Source: G963704535 sp963704535 (GTDB lineage Bacteria > Chloroflexota > Chloroflexia > Chloroflexales > Roseiflexaceae). From it: a stretch of 64,000 bases of DNA. Positions 8,642 to 18,714 of the stretch are shown here, one piece after another. The notes beneath the pieces were generated by a model. That model ran no database searches and was not told where the DNA came from. It worked only from the letters and a program-made list of their open reading frames with translations. Numbering within the stretch: position 1 is the first letter of the stretch; each line of letters begins with the position of its first letter. The translations under genes and the position numbers were made by a program. The stretch spans positions 6,200,001-6,264,000 of the forward strand of contig OY969916.1 of NCBI GenBank assembly GCA_963704535.1. The letters run 5' to 3'.

Positions 8642-10300
8642 CTACGCCTCCTGGAGCTTATGGGTGAAGCGCAGGATGATGAACTCCGCCGGCCTGACGG
8701 CGGCGACGCCGATCTCGACGATCATGCGGCCCTCCAGCACATCCTGCGTGGTCATGGTCTTGCCCAGGCCCACATTTACGAAGTAGGCCGCCTGGGGCGT
8801 CGGGCCGGCCAGCGCGCCCTGCTCCCACAAGCCGTACAGGAAGCTCTCGATCATGGCCTTCACCTTGAGCCAGGAGTTGACATCGTTTGGCTCAAACACC
8901 GCGAACGCGGTCGATTTCCTGGCCGACTCCTCGATCATGTTGAAGAGTCGCCGCACCGAGATGTAGCGCCACTCGTTGTCGTTGCCGGCGAGCGTGCGGG
9001 CGCCCCAGACCAGCGTGCCCTTTCCGGTGAACGCGCGGATGGCGTTGATTGACTTGCCGGCGTCGGGGTCCACGTTCAGGTTTTCTTGATCCTCGTGGGT
9101 GATCTTGGCAACCGGGCCGATCACGCCGGCCAGGCTGACATTCGCCGGCGCCTTCCAGACGCCGCGCTCGCGATCCACCGTGGCGTAGACGCCGGCCACG
9201 GCCGCGCTGGGCGGCAGCACGACGCGCTGCTGGGCCATGGCAGCCTTGATCTGGTTGTACAGCGCGGTGTTGGTGGATTTGATCGACGCCAGCGTGGAGG
9301 TCGCGTTCGCCGGCGGGTTGAGGGGCAGGAAATCGCTGGTGTACGCCACTTCGCCGCTGCCGTTGCCGCTCTGGCGGATGTCGAAGCCGCGCGGATCGTT
9401 GGCCGCTTTCCAGGCGCTCCATGCCGTAGCGATCGCCGTGCCGGTCTTGCCGGAGACGTTCCGCACCGTCAACTGCTGCTGCGCGACCTCAAAGGCCAGC
9501 GCGTCAGCGGCAGTGCCGGCGACGATCTTGACCTGTGGCGTATCGCCGGGGCTGCCGGCGTAGCTCACGACGATGCCGTTGCCCTGGTTGCTCTTATCAA
9601 AGCCGCGCTCCCAGGCACCTTGACCGCCGAGACCGGCGACGGCAACCTGATCCTCGGCGAACTGGTAGCTCAGCGAGGTCTGAAGATATGGGTAATAAGC
9701 CGCGCCGTACAGCAGGTTGCCGGTGCCGATCTGGTCGCGAAACTCCTCTACGGCGCCGACGCCGGCCGGGACATCCAGGATCGCGAAGCGGTCGCCCAGC
9801 TTGGCGGCCTGCGCCAGCGCCTGCTGGCAGAGGTCGTAGTAGTCGGCCGCAGCGAGTTGGACCGCATCGGCCAGCACGATCAGCGTCGGCTCATCCTCTT
9901 TCTCCAGCTCGGCCAGGCCGGCCTCGAAATCGGCCTTGGCCGGAGCAGCGCCGTAGTCGCCGATCGAGACCACGTAGCAGCTCCCGCCGCCGTTTTTGAA
10001 GTACAGGCTGATGCTGTAGTACAGCTGGAAATCCGCATCGCCCGCCGCGATAACGCGGCTGATGCTCACCACCTCGGGCAGGCCGCTGGTCGGGCTCGTG
10101 CGGGTCGTGGCGATAAATGTATCGGGCCTGGCTTTCCCAAAGGCTGTCTCATACTCAAGCAGGGTGTTAATGCGCGCGACTTTCTTTCCTGCCGCTGTGT
10201 AGCCGATGAAGGCCGGCACAGCCGTCGAAACCTCCGCCACCGAAGGAGGCAGCGTCGAGATTTCTTCCACGTATACGCCCGGCGTTCGATAGGTAGCCAT
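8642..10300 (-). CDS. contractile tail sheath protein
   Basis: This 552-residue protein starts MATYRTPGVYVEEISTLPPS, the classic sheath N-terminus, and ends EFIILRFTHKLQEA. AGGAGG lies nine bases before the ATG at 10300, which is preferred over the ATG at 10306, only three bases from it. C-terminal sheath-core motifs are present (GVWKAPANVSLAGVIGP, INAIRAFTGKGTLVWGARTLAG, WRYISVRRL). The sheath contracts to drive the tube. Only one sheath gene is present, versus three in Serratia Afp. Confidence 0.93.
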   Translation of the reverse strand: MATYRTPGVYVEEISTLPPSVAEVSTAVPAFIGYTAAGKKVARINTLLEYETAFGKARPDTFIATTRTSPTSGLPEVVSISRVIAAGDADFQLYYSISLYFKNGGGSCYVVSIGDYGAAPAKADFEAGLAELEKEDEPTLIVLADAVQLAAADYYDLCQQALAQAAKLGDRFAILDVPAGVGAVEEFRDQIGTGNLLYGAAYYPYLQTSLSYQFAEDQVAVAGLGGQGAWERGFDKSNQGNGIVVSYAGSPGDTPQVKIVAGTAADALAFEVAQQQLTVRNVSGKTGTAIATAWSAWKAANDPRGFDIRQSGNGSGEVAYTSDFLPLNPPANATSTLASIKSTNTALYNQIKAAMAQQRVVLPPSAAVAGVYATVDRERGVWKAPANVSLAGVIGPVAKITHEDQENLNVDPDAGKSINAIRAFTGKGTLVWGARTLAGNDNEWRYISVRRLFNMIEESARKSTAFAVFEPNDVNSWLKVKAMIESFLYGLWEQGALAGPTPQAAYFVNVGLGKTMTTQDVLEGRMIVEIGVAAVRPAEFIILRFTHKLQEA

Positions 10301-10305
10301 AGGCA

Positions 10306-11193
10306 TCAGCCTCCTGTCGTCTGAGATTGGCGGTTGAAATACTTGATAACCTGAAACAGCGTATCTTCCCGCTGCGTGCTGCCGCCGCGGGTGACTTGGA
10401 CCGTCGAACAGTTGGAGAGCGCGGGGTTGGGCAATGCTGCGATCACCTGGCTGCCGTCGAGACGGAGCTGGATGGAGCGCCGGGCTTGCTGCCGGCAGGG
10501 GATCGGGTCATCCGACATAAAGCGCAGCAGGCGCAGCGTTGGATACTGCTCCATGAGCGCCTGGGCGATCTGGTCGGCGGGATCTGGCTGCCGGCGCAGG
10601 TCGGCGCGATTGCGATCGTCGAACAGCAACGGCTGCCCGTTTTTGTCCTCGATCCGGAACTCACCGTCCTGATTGTCGGTGACGACATAGTAGACCCAGC
10701 GCGCCTGCTTGGCCTGGAAGGAAACCTGAAATTCCTTAGGGCCGCCGGCGATCTCCGGCTGTTGTTTGGCGTACTGAATCTCGACATCCGCGAACATAGT
10801 GCCGGCGCGTGGGGGCCTGCGCTCGCCCGGCTGCTCTTCGCGCGACCGCAGCGCGAGCGGCACCGGGCTCTCCGCACCGATATCATCGTTGGTGTATATG
10901 GGCAAAGCGGCACGTGCGAGCTGCGTAAGATCAGTGAACAGCGCAAAGTCCGAGTTGCGCAACTGGAGCTGAAACGTGAGCGTCAGGCCCAGCCGCAACG
11001 AGATAAACGGCGTGCTATCATCGTTCGCCGTCACGACGACCCGAATCCCATCTCGTGTCGTTTTGAGGATCCAGCGGTAGTTATCGAGGAGTTGCTTGGT
11101 ACGCGAAGTAGGCTCAATCAAGAAGTCGGAACACTGGCGATCAGCATAATACTCATGCGACAGGCGTAGATCGATCAGCGGAAGAAACTTCAT
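10306..11193 (-). CDS. eCIS-associated protein of unknown function
   Basis: This 295-residue protein starts MKFLPLIDLRLSHEYYADRQ. I do not recognise a named family with certainty. It is predicted soluble and rich in beta strands, with an Arg/Pro-rich loop (REEQPGERRPPRAG) at mid-length. The gene starts 13 bp after the DUF4255 gene and ends 6 bp before the sheath start, so it belongs to the eCIS operon. Similar-looking proteins with a PLIDLRLxHxYY-type N-terminus accompany eCIS clusters in other bacteria as far as I recall; a structural cap or assembly role is only a guess. Confidence 0.6.
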   Translation of the reverse strand: MKFLPLIDLRLSHEYYADRQCSDFLIEPTSRTKQLLDNYRWILKTTRDGIRVVVTANDDSTPFISLRLGLTLTFQLQLRNSDFALFTDLTQLARAALPIYTNDDIGAESPVPLALRSREEQPGERRPPRAGTMFADVEIQYAKQQPEIAGGPKEFQVSFQAKQARWVYYVVTDNQDGEFRIEDKNGQPLLFDDRNRADLRRQPDPADQIAQALMEQYPTLRLLRFMSDDPIPCRQQARRSIQLRLDGSQVIAALPNPALSNCSTVQVTRGGSTQREDTLFQVIKYFNRQSQTTGG

Positions 11194-11206
11194 GAGATGA
11201 TCCCAC

Positions 11207-11782
11207 TCACATCTTGGTTGACTTGAGCACTTTTTCTCCCACCTCGGGCACACTGATCGCATCCTCATCTTGGAACACGATCATCTTCACTTTGTACAGG
11301 ACAGAGGGGTGGTAGCCAACTCTCAGCACGCCCCACAGCTCACTCATCTCTGAGAGCGGCTGCGTCATCAACTCAATGATCAGCTTGTCAATATCGTCGC
11401 TTAAAGCAGGGGTATTGTGGTGATCGAGTACTCGATGAGTTTGAAAGAATCGAATGATATATGAGATATAGCGAAGCGACTCTTCATATTGCTTGAAATG
11501 AGCCACGAATAGGACGGACAGATTGAGCCTGATCTCAGGATTGACTTTCTGGCGGGCGCCGTTGGACGACAGCCTACTGTACGGATCAGGAGCGCGTAGC
11601 GTATGTTCTTCCTCTACATTGATGAGCAACGCAGATACCGCACCCAACTTAAAGGTGAGTGGGTCCAGGCTTTGCCCATCAGGGAAGACTACAGGATCTT
11701 CTTGAGATTCGGTGGGACTCTGACCAAGGCTCAGGTGGGAGTTGAGCAGATTCTTCAAAAGCACGAGCACTTCACTGATCAT
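11207..11782 (-). CDS. DUF4255 (Pvc16/Afp16 N-terminal-like) protein
   Basis: This 191-residue protein starts MISEVLVLLKNLLN. It contains VSALLINVEEEHTLRAP, then LNLSVLFVAHFKQYEESLRYISYIIRFFQ, the typical DUF4255 core. Afp16/Pvc16 proteins cap the tube and end sheath polymerisation. It is the first gene of the eCIS operon. The 310 bp upstream hold no other gene, so the operon promoter probably lies between 11783 and 11990. Confidence 0.8.
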   Translation of the reverse strand: MISEVLVLLKNLLNSHLSLGQSPTESQEDPVVFPDGQSLDPLTFKLGAVSALLINVEEEHTLRAPDPYSRLSSNGARQKVNPEIRLNLSVLFVAHFKQYEESLRYISYIIRFFQTHRVLDHHNTPALSDDIDKLIIELMTQPLSEMSELWGVLRVGYHPSVLYKVKMIVFQDEDAISVPEVGEKVLKSTKM

Positions 11783-12035
11783 GGCAAAACCCACCAAACC
11801 ATAACAATCCAGATGGGGCGCTAGAGGATGACACTCTACCCCTCCGGATTGTAAGGATCAGCTTCCGTATGGTATATGGCGCAAATATCTTGTATTTTGC
11901 AGGGGCAAGATGCGAAGCAACAATGAGGCTGTCAAGGATTTTACCACAAATATAACTTTTATTGAAATAACCCTTTGGTCCTAGAAGACTATAGTACGAC
12001 GGCCTCCGTACATCCTATGCTACAGCAGATCTGAA

Positions 12036-12084
12036 ACGTGAAACGTGATTGAGATGTCGCTCACGTTTCACGTTTCACGAAGCT
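12036..12084. repeat. inverted heptamer repeat (GAAACGT / ACGTTTC)
   Basis: GAAACGTGAAACGTGA and TCACGTTTCACGTTTC are exact inverses separated by a 13-base loop. The hairpin lies between the divergent promoter region of the eCIS operon and the 3' end of cphB. The rest of 11783-12035 contains AT-rich sequence and no gene that I can support. Confidence 0.7.
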
Positions 12085-12094
12085 GGGAGGCCCT

Positions 12095-12925
12095 TTATTC
12101 GGCCTCGTGCTCGCGGCCTTCGTCCCGGATTGGGCGCCGCGCATGCAGATCATAGTAGTCGTCCTGGCCCAGGACGTGCAGCTTGATATCATAGATGCTG
12201 ACGATGCCCTCCGGGTGTTGCTCGGACAGGCTCGAGTAGCTTATGTCCATACCGTCGACGACATACACCGCGCCGGAGCCGATCACCTCAAAGCGCTCCT
12301 GAGGTGTGACGACAATCGCGGTATCTTCGTCGATACCCAGCCCAATGTTGCGCGGGTTCTGCGCGACCGCGCCCAGCAGCCGGCCCATCCGCCCGCGCTC
12401 GGCGAAGTGCGAGTCGATCACCACCCCCGACAGAAACGCCAGGCCGGGCGCCATCTCCAGTGCCGAAATGCGATGCGACGCATCGCTCGCGCCAGCAATG
12501 AGCATCGTCTCCGGCATCGCCGCAGCACCCGCCGACGTGCCCGCGATCGTCGCGCCCTTCTGATACCTCTCGCTCATACAGCGGAATAGCGGCGAGTCGC
12601 CGATCTGGCTGGTGATCCGCAGCTGATCACCGCCGGTGAAAAAGATCACTGATGCTCCAGCGATCTTCTGGATATGTGCGTCGTCGGCAGCCTCGTCGCG
12701 GGTGCGGATGTCGACTATTTCCACGTGTTTTACGCCCAACTCCATGAACAGCTCCCGATACTCACGTCCGATCTCCTCGGGCTGATTAGTCGCGACGGTG
12801 ACAATTGCCAGGCGGCTACGATCGCTGCGGGCACGCTGTGCCACTGCCTTCAAGATCGTCTGCTCGCCCTGCTTTTCCTCATGCCCGCCGATGATGATCA
12901 GGCGGCCTTTGGGTTTGTTGCTCAT
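12095..12925 (-). CDS. cphB: cyanophycinase
   Basis: This 276-residue protein starts MSNKPKGRLIIIGGHEEK. It is a serine peptidase of the S51 type that cuts cyanophycin (multi-L-arginyl-poly-L-aspartate) to beta-Asp-Arg dipeptides. The nucleophile elbow GTSAGA lies near residue 130, preceded by FFTGGDQLRI. Later motifs are DSHFAERGRMGRL and GLGIDEDTAIVV, all standard for CphB. There is no signal peptide, so it is cytoplasmic. Its start faces cphA, but an IS701 element now lies about 200 bp upstream of the start codon. Confidence 0.92.
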   Translation of the reverse strand: MSNKPKGRLIIIGGHEEKQGEQTILKAVAQRARSDRSRLAIVTVATNQPEEIGREYRELFMELGVKHVEIVDIRTRDEAADDAHIQKIAGASVIFFTGGDQLRITSQIGDSPLFRCMSERYQKGATIAGTSAGAAAMPETMLIAGASDASHRISALEMAPGLAFLSGVVIDSHFAERGRMGRLLGAVAQNPRNIGLGIDEDTAIVVTPQERFEVIGSGAVYVVDGMDISYSSLSEQHPEGIVSIYDIKLHVLGQDDYYDLHARRPIRDEGREHEAE

Positions 12926-13130
12926 CGCTGCCTCCGTGTAATCTAGCGATCGATCGGCCAGATAGATCGATCAAGGTTCGCGCCGCATGTTTCCTGTCAC
13001 CAATAAGATGTGTACATCTTTGAAGCAAGGAACTGCTGTAATCGTTATCGCGCGTGGGCGAGATGCACAAATAATGCCATAAGCCGTGAGTTATCGTGCC
13101 CGCGTCGCCCCATTATTAGATTAGCCTAGT

Positions 13131-14635
13131 ACTACAACGAGACTTTATCACTCACGTTGATTGAGTTTGGCCAAACGCCGTTTGCGATGTGAACGATATG
13201 CCCGATAATTCGCATCTTGCCAATACGCCAAGACGGAGAGCACCCACTCCGCATCAAAGCTGCGCCGTGGGATGGCGTACGCGACCAAGAACTGCGCCTG
13301 CGGCAACGTCAGGGCCGGAGCGTTTTTTTCAAGCGCTTCTGCACCCGCACCAAAAACGCCTGCGCCACAATCATCAGTGTCATATGATGATGCCAGCCCG
13401 TCCACGAGCGCACTTCGTAGTCGCCCATCCCCAGTTCCTGCTTACCGGTCTCGAAGCACGTCTCTATTGGCCAGCGCATCCCGCTCATCCGCGCCAGCCG
13501 CACAAGTGGTATGTCAGCGGGCGCATTGCACAGATAGGTCTTGAGTTCCCCGTCGGTCAGGCTGCGCCGCAGCACCAGCCAGACCTCCTCGCCAGGCAGC
13601 CCATCACGCACACCAATCACGCGCACAATCGCGAACTCAGCCATTTGCGGCCCTTGACTGCCCTCCTTGATCAGTTGCTTCGACCAGGCACTACTCGGCA
13701 AGGCGGTAGCCAGTGCAGCTACCGTCTGTGGAGGTGGCGAACCTGCTACCAGGCGTTCGCGTGTCGGCTTGCGGCCACGTCCGCTCCACTCTGGCACCGC
13801 CACATCTGGACGCGCCAGCCACACTTGGGTATCGTGGGGCACTTCAGCGAAGTACCACAAGTGCGCGTGGGCGATCTTGTCCAGCAGGGCGGTATCGCGC
13901 CCAAACCCTTCGTCACAAGCGACCCAGCGGCAGCGCAGAGTTTGGGTTTGGACTACGTCCTCAATCATGGCCCAGCCCAAAGATGGCTTGGTCGTAAAGG
14001 TCAATTCGTCTGGCAGCCGACAGGCTTTTCGCCGCTCGGCAAAAGCGGGGTCGCTGATCCATTCCTCGGGCAAGTACAGGCGGCGATCAACCAAGGTATA
14101 GCCTTGCTGAGAGGCATAGGCCAGAAACACACCAGCCTGACAGTTGGCGGTCTTGCCGAGTTGTCCACAGTACTGGCGTTTGACCCCTACCGACTCGCTA
14201 CCTTGCTTGGGAAAGTCGCTGCCATCCAGAAGTAGCACGCCGTCATCGTCGCCCAGATCGGCATCGATTTCCGACCACAAGCGGTGCAGGATGGCAGTAT
14301 CATCCCAGGCACCTTCACTGACAAACTGCTGCATAGCCCTGATGGCATTCCGATCGGCCCCACGCAAAGCCAACATCATTGGCTCAATCGACTTGCGCGG
14401 CAGCTCCAGCAGCAGGCCATGCAGATAGGTTTGCGACCATTCACGCTGCTCAGGCCGCTTAAACAATGGAGAGAAGATCGCATGATAGCTGTTCAGTTCA
14501 TCCAGCAGACCATCAATGTCTTGTGGCGTCAGGTCGAGAACTGGCGCCGTGGCAATCGTTTCCAGATGTTTCATCCCCTCCTCCCAATGGCAAATTGAGT
14601 GAGAGAGGATGATACCACGAAGTCTCGTTGTAGTA
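13131..14635. mobile_element. IS701-family insertion sequence, complete
   Basis: The 1505-bp element is bounded by 16-bp perfect inverted repeats (TACTACAACGAGACTT on the left, AAGTCTCGTTGTAGTA on the right) and flanked by the direct repeat CTAG at 13127-13130 and 14636-14639. IS701 elements duplicate YTAR tetramers, so ends and target agree. It carries one transposase gene on the minus strand. It sits between cphB and cphA and separates their original divergent promoter region. The perfect ends suggest recent insertion. Confidence 0.92.
13148..14574 (-). CDS. IS701-family transposase, -1 frameshift at an A7 run
   Basis: Frame 0 starts at 14574 (GGGAGGAGGGG just upstream) and encodes 421 residues, including the DDE-type segments DGSDFPKQGSESVGV, VACDEGFGRD and WPIETCFETGKQELGMGDYE. 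It stops at 13309. The normal IS701 C-terminus, PALTLPQAQFLVAYAIPRR... to the end at 13148, lies in the -1 frame. The switch coincides with seven A residues (13323-13329) on the coding strand. Either a programmed slip or a one-base sequence error would join them into about 475 residues. Confidence 0.85.
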
Positions 14636-14642
14636 CTAGTCC

Positions 14643-14735
14643 TATAGCAAACCTATTTGAGTTGTAAATGTGGGTGGGCTTTTCTGCGGGGGCTTCCCCC
14701 ACACCCCCTTTTACAACTCATTTAGGAATGCTATA
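14643..14735. repeat. MITE-like palindromic element with TATAGC ends (copy 1)
   Basis: The left end TATAGCAAACCTATTTGAGT and right end ACTCATTTAGGAATGCTATA are imperfect inverted repeats of about 25 bp that include GTTGTAAA/TTTACAAC. The centre has GCGGGGGCTTCCCCCACACC. A second copy with the same ends lies at 17666. Together they flank cphA. Confidence 0.75.
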
Positions 14736-14874
14736 TGCTTCGTCCACAGAATTCAAACTCGGTCGGTTCACCCGCTCATGTGTGAATGACCTGGCACAGA
14801 TCTTGCCAAATGAGCCGTCCGTAGCGGAGAGGTCACGAGCATGTAGAAACCTTTACACAGAATGAGGAGCTGCT

Positions 14875-17539
14875 ATGGAAGCACATGGAGTAGCGGTGCG
14901 CGCGACGCAGGTGTTGCGCGGCCCCAATATCTTCGCATACATGCCGGTGATCCGAGTCACACTGGATATTGGCCCCTATGAGGACCACCCCAGCACCGAT
15001 TTCCCCGGCTTTGTCGAGCGGCTGACCGCCTGGCTTCCCGGCATCGCCGCGCACGAGTGCGGCGTTGGTCGCCCTGGCGGCTTTGTCGAGCGGCTGCGAA
15101 GCGGCACCTATCTCGCGCATATCGTGGAGCACGTCACCCTGGAACTACAGAACCTGATCGGCTTTGCTGTTTCCTTCGGCCGTGCCCGTGGGACCGCCGA
15201 ACGTGGCGTGTATACCGTTGTGTTTGCCTATAAAGAAGAGGAGCCGGCCAAGGCCGCCTTTGCCACCGCGCTACGCCTGACGCTGGCGGCCATGCACGAT
15301 CAGCCGTTCGACATCGTGGCCGAACTCGATCAGCTGCACGACTTGGCCGATACCTACCGGCTTGGCCCCAGCACCGCCGCTATCGTGGCTGCGGCGCGTG
15401 CCCGTGATATTCCCGTGCTGCGTCTGACCCCCACCGACAGCCTGGTGCAACTGGGCTATGGCGTCTACCAGAAGCGCATCCAGGCCTCAGAAACGTCTAA
15501 CACCCGCGCGATTGCCGTCGATATGTGCCAGAACAAGGCCATGACCAATCGTATGCTGCGGGCGGTTGGTGTCCCGGTGCCGGATGGTCGGCGAGTTGAG
15601 TCGGCCGACGATGCCTGGGTGGCGGCCCAGGAGATTGGGCTGCCGGTGGTTGTCAAGCCGGAGGATGGCAACCAGGGCAAGGGCGTCAGCGTGAATTTAA
15701 CCACTGAGGCCGAGATTCGCGCCGCCTACGCCATCGCGCGCGAGTTTCGCGGCGGCGTCCTGGTCGAACGCTTCATCACCGGGCACGACTACCGGCTGCT
15801 GGTGGTCAATGGCGAGCTGGTCGCTGCTGCCCGGCGCGACCCGGCCCAAGTGATCGGCGACGGTCAGCATACGGTGAGCGAACTGGTTACGATCGTCAAT
15901 ACGGACCCACGCCGTCGGGCCGGTCACAGCAGCACTCTCACCCGGATCACGATCGATGAGGCGGCCAAGCTGGTGTTGGCCCAGCAAGGGTTGACGGCTG
16001 CATCGGTTCCTGAACCTGGCCAGGTGATCCGGCTGCGCACCAACTGCAACCTGTCGACCGGCGGCACGGCCACCGATGTCACCGACATGGTCCACCCGGC
16101 CAACGCGCGCGTGGCGCAACTGGCGGCGCAGATCTTCGATCTGGACGTGGCGGGGATCGACATGCTGTGTAATGACATCACCCGCCCGCTGGCCGAGCAG
16201 GCCGGCGCGATCGTCGAGGTCAATGCCGCGCCGGGGCTGCGGATGCACCTGGCCCCAGCTAGCGGCACCCCGCGCGATGTCGGCACGCCGATCGTCGCGA
16301 TGCTCTACCCGAACGGCGCCCCGGCGCGCATCCCGATCATCGCGGTGACCGGCACCAACGGCAAGACGACCGTCACCCGGCTGATCGCGCACATGTATGT
16401 GACTGCCCATTGGCTGGTCGGGATGACCTGCACGGAAGGCGTGTATATCGACGGCGAGCAGATCATGAGTGGCGACTGCTCAGGGCCGAAGAGCGCCCAG
16501 GCGGTGCTGCTGCATCCGCGCGTCGAAGTGGCGGTGCTCGAAACCGCGCGTGGCGGCATTCTGCGCGAGGGATTGGCGTTCGAACTCGTGCAGCGTCGGG
16601 GTGGTCACCAATATCAGCGCCGATCACCTGGGGCTTGGCGGCGTGAACACCATGGAGGAGCTGGCACGCGTCAAGCAGGTGGTGGTCGAGGCGGTGCGGC
16701 GCGACGGCGCGGCGGTGCTCAATGCCGACGACCCGCTGGTGGCCGAGATGGCGGCTGCGACGGATAGCGACGTGGTCTACTTTAGCACCGGCCCGCGCCA
16801 GCACGTGGTCGCGGCGCACCTGGCCGAGGGCGGGCGCTGTGTCGTGGTTGAGAAAGGCGCGATCGTGCTGGCCGAGGGTTCGTCACGTGTCGAGTTGATC
16901 GCACTGGAACGAGTCGCCTTCACCCATGCGGGCGTGATCGGCTTCCAGGTACAGAACGCGCTGGCGGCCACGGCGGCGGCATGGGCCGCCGGCCTCAACC
17001 CGGCGATGATCGCTCGGGCGCTGACGACCTTCATGGCCGACGAGCAGATGGCGCCCGGCCGTTTCAACCGCGTCACGGTCGGCGGAGTGGAAGTCATTCT
17101 GGATTACGGGCACAACAGCGGGGCGCTTACGGCGCTTGCACAAGCGGTGGCGGCGATGGAGCAACGCCGCACCGTCATGGTGATCGGGTTGCCCGGCGAC
17201 CGGCGCAACGAAGATTTGTGCGCGACGATCGAGGCGGTACGCGGGGTCGCCGATACGTATGTGCTGTACGACCTGGCCGACCTGCGCGGGCGCGCGGCGC
17301 GCGAGCTGCCGATCATGCTGTCGGAATGTGTGCCGGCCGACCGGCCATGCGTCTTCGCATCCAACCAGCGCGAAGGCATCGCGCGCGGCTGGCAGCGGGT
17401 TGTGCCGGGCGATCGGCTGGTGGTGATTGTCGACGAGGTTGAAGACGCGATCGAGCAGATCCACAATCTGCGCGAAGCCATATCGCAGGACGCGGCCTGC
17501 ATCATGCCGATCGCGCGCGAGCGCGCGGTGAGCGCCTAG
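14875..17539 (+). CDS. cphA: cyanophycin synthetase, one frameshift
   Basis: CphA builds cyanophycin by adding Asp and Arg alternately with ATP. The start ATG follows GAGGAG by 5 bases. An N-terminal domain (VEHVTLELQNLIGF), an ATP-grasp domain (VVVKPEDGNQGKGVSVNL, then DMLCNDI...IVEVNAAPG) and a Mur-ligase-like domain with the P-loop GTNGKTT near residue 495 are in the usual order. After REGLAFE (about 16583-16590) the frame shifts: CSVGVVTNISADHLGLGG continues in the next frame to a normal C-terminus at 17539. Corrected length is about 887, as expected. One extra base is the simplest explanation. Confidence 0.9.
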
Positions 17540-17665
17540 TACAGTTCAGCGGAAATAGACCGAGGGTTTCAATCGAACACGGATGCTACGGATGGAGCGG
17601 ATGTCCACGGATGGCTTCTTTTTCCTGATCTGTACATATCGGCTCGATCCGTCTAATCCTTGATC

Positions 17666-17756
17666 TATAGCATTCCTATCAGGGTTGTAAAGTGGAAAGG
17701 GGTTTTGTGAGGGCTTCCCCCACACCCCCTTTTACAACTCATTTAGGAACGCTATA
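17666..17756. repeat. MITE-like palindromic element with TATAGC ends (copy 2)
   Basis: The ends TATAGCATTCCTA and TTTAGGAACGCTATA are inverted, with GTTGTAAAG/TTTACAAC inside and a central GTGAGGGCTTCCCCCACACC. This copy's right half is nearly identical to the 14643 copy. It lies just upstream of the isoaspartyl peptidase gene. The 17540-17665 stretch before it holds only a direct-repeat-like GGATG run and no gene. Confidence 0.75.
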
Positions 17757-17778
17757 TCATGCGAGGGAGAAGGACCCA

Positions 17779-18714
17779 ATGACGGTTGCAATCATCGTGC
17801 ATGGCGGCGCGAGCCCAGTCCCGGCCGAGGAAGCGGAGGCGTACAAAGACGGCTGCTTGGCGGCGCTGCGAGCCGGCTGGGCGGTGTTGGAGGGCGGCGG
17901 CAACGCCTGTGACGCAGTCGAGGCCGCCATCCGCGTGCTGGAAGACGACGTGACCTTCAACGCCGCGCATGGTGGTTCACTGAGCTCGGATGGCGAGGTG
18001 GAGATGGACGCGGCGATGATGGAAGGGGGCGAGCTGCGCTTCGGCGCGCTGGCGGCGGCGTGCGGGCTGCGCCACCCGATCTCGGTGGCGCGGCAGATCC
18101 TCAACAGTGGGCCGCTGCTGCTCTCCGGCGAGGGTGTGACCCGCTTCGGCGAGACGCACGGCGCCGAGCTGTGCGATGGGGCCGAACTGATCACCAAGAA
18201 GGCCCGGCAGCAGTGGGAGCAAACCGAAGAAAAGCTGCGCGCGCAGCAGCAGACCGAGCCGGCCAGCAAGGATACGGTAGGCTGCGTGGCGCTAGACGCC
18301 GACGGGCTACTGGCGGTCGGCACCTCGACCGGCGGGGAAGAACACGCCCCGCCCGGCCGGGTGGGCGATTCGGCGCTGTGCGGCTGCGGCTTCTACGCCG
18401 ACAACACGCTCGGCGGCTGTGCCGTCACCGGGACCGGCGAGGCGATCATGCAAGTGGTACTGGCCAAAACGGTGGTGGAGCTGCTGGCGGCCGGGCTGCA
18501 CCCTGACGATGCGGCCCAGCAGGCGATCGATCTGCTGGGCGAGCGGGTGGCCGGTGAGGGCGGCTGCATCGTGCTCGACAACCAGGGCCGGTTTGGCTGG
18601 GCACACAACTCATCCGATATGCCCTGCGCCGTGATGACCGGCGCAATGGAGGCGCCGAGCGTGTGGCTCAAAAAAGCGGAGGCCATTCCAGCGCCGGCCG
18701 GCGCTCCTGATTAA
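17779..18714 (+). CDS. iaaA: isoaspartyl peptidase / plant-type L-asparaginase
   Basis: This 311-residue protein starts MTVAIIVHGGASPVPAEE. The ATG follows GAGAAGG. It is an Ntn-hydrolase precursor that self-cleaves before a Thr; here the site is DTVGCVALDADG with Thr at about residue 166, and the downstream GVGDSAL-type region (RVGDSALCGCGFYADN) and GTGEAIM are present. In a cyanophycin context it hydrolyses the beta-Asp-Arg dipeptides released by CphB. It follows cphA, completing synthesis, depolymerisation and dipeptide cleavage in one locus. Confidence 0.9.
   Translation: MTVAIIVHGGASPVPAEEAEAYKDGCLAALRAGWAVLEGGGNACDAVEAAIRVLEDDVTFNAAHGGSLSSDGEVEMDAAMMEGGELRFGALAAACGLRHPISVARQILNSGPLLLSGEGVTRFGETHGAELCDGAELITKKARQQWEQTEEKLRAQQQTEPASKDTVGCVALDADGLLAVGTSTGGEEHAPPGRVGDSALCGCGFYADNTLGGCAVTGTGEAIMQVVLAKTVVELLAAGLHPDDAAQQAIDLLGERVAGEGGCIVLDNQGRFGWAHNSSDMPCAVMTGAMEAPSVWLKKAEAIPAPAGAPD

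Noticed and set aside
12926..13126. tRNA-like stretch near GGTTCGCGCC
   Set aside because: No cloverleaf can be formed around it; only an isolated T-loop-like word.
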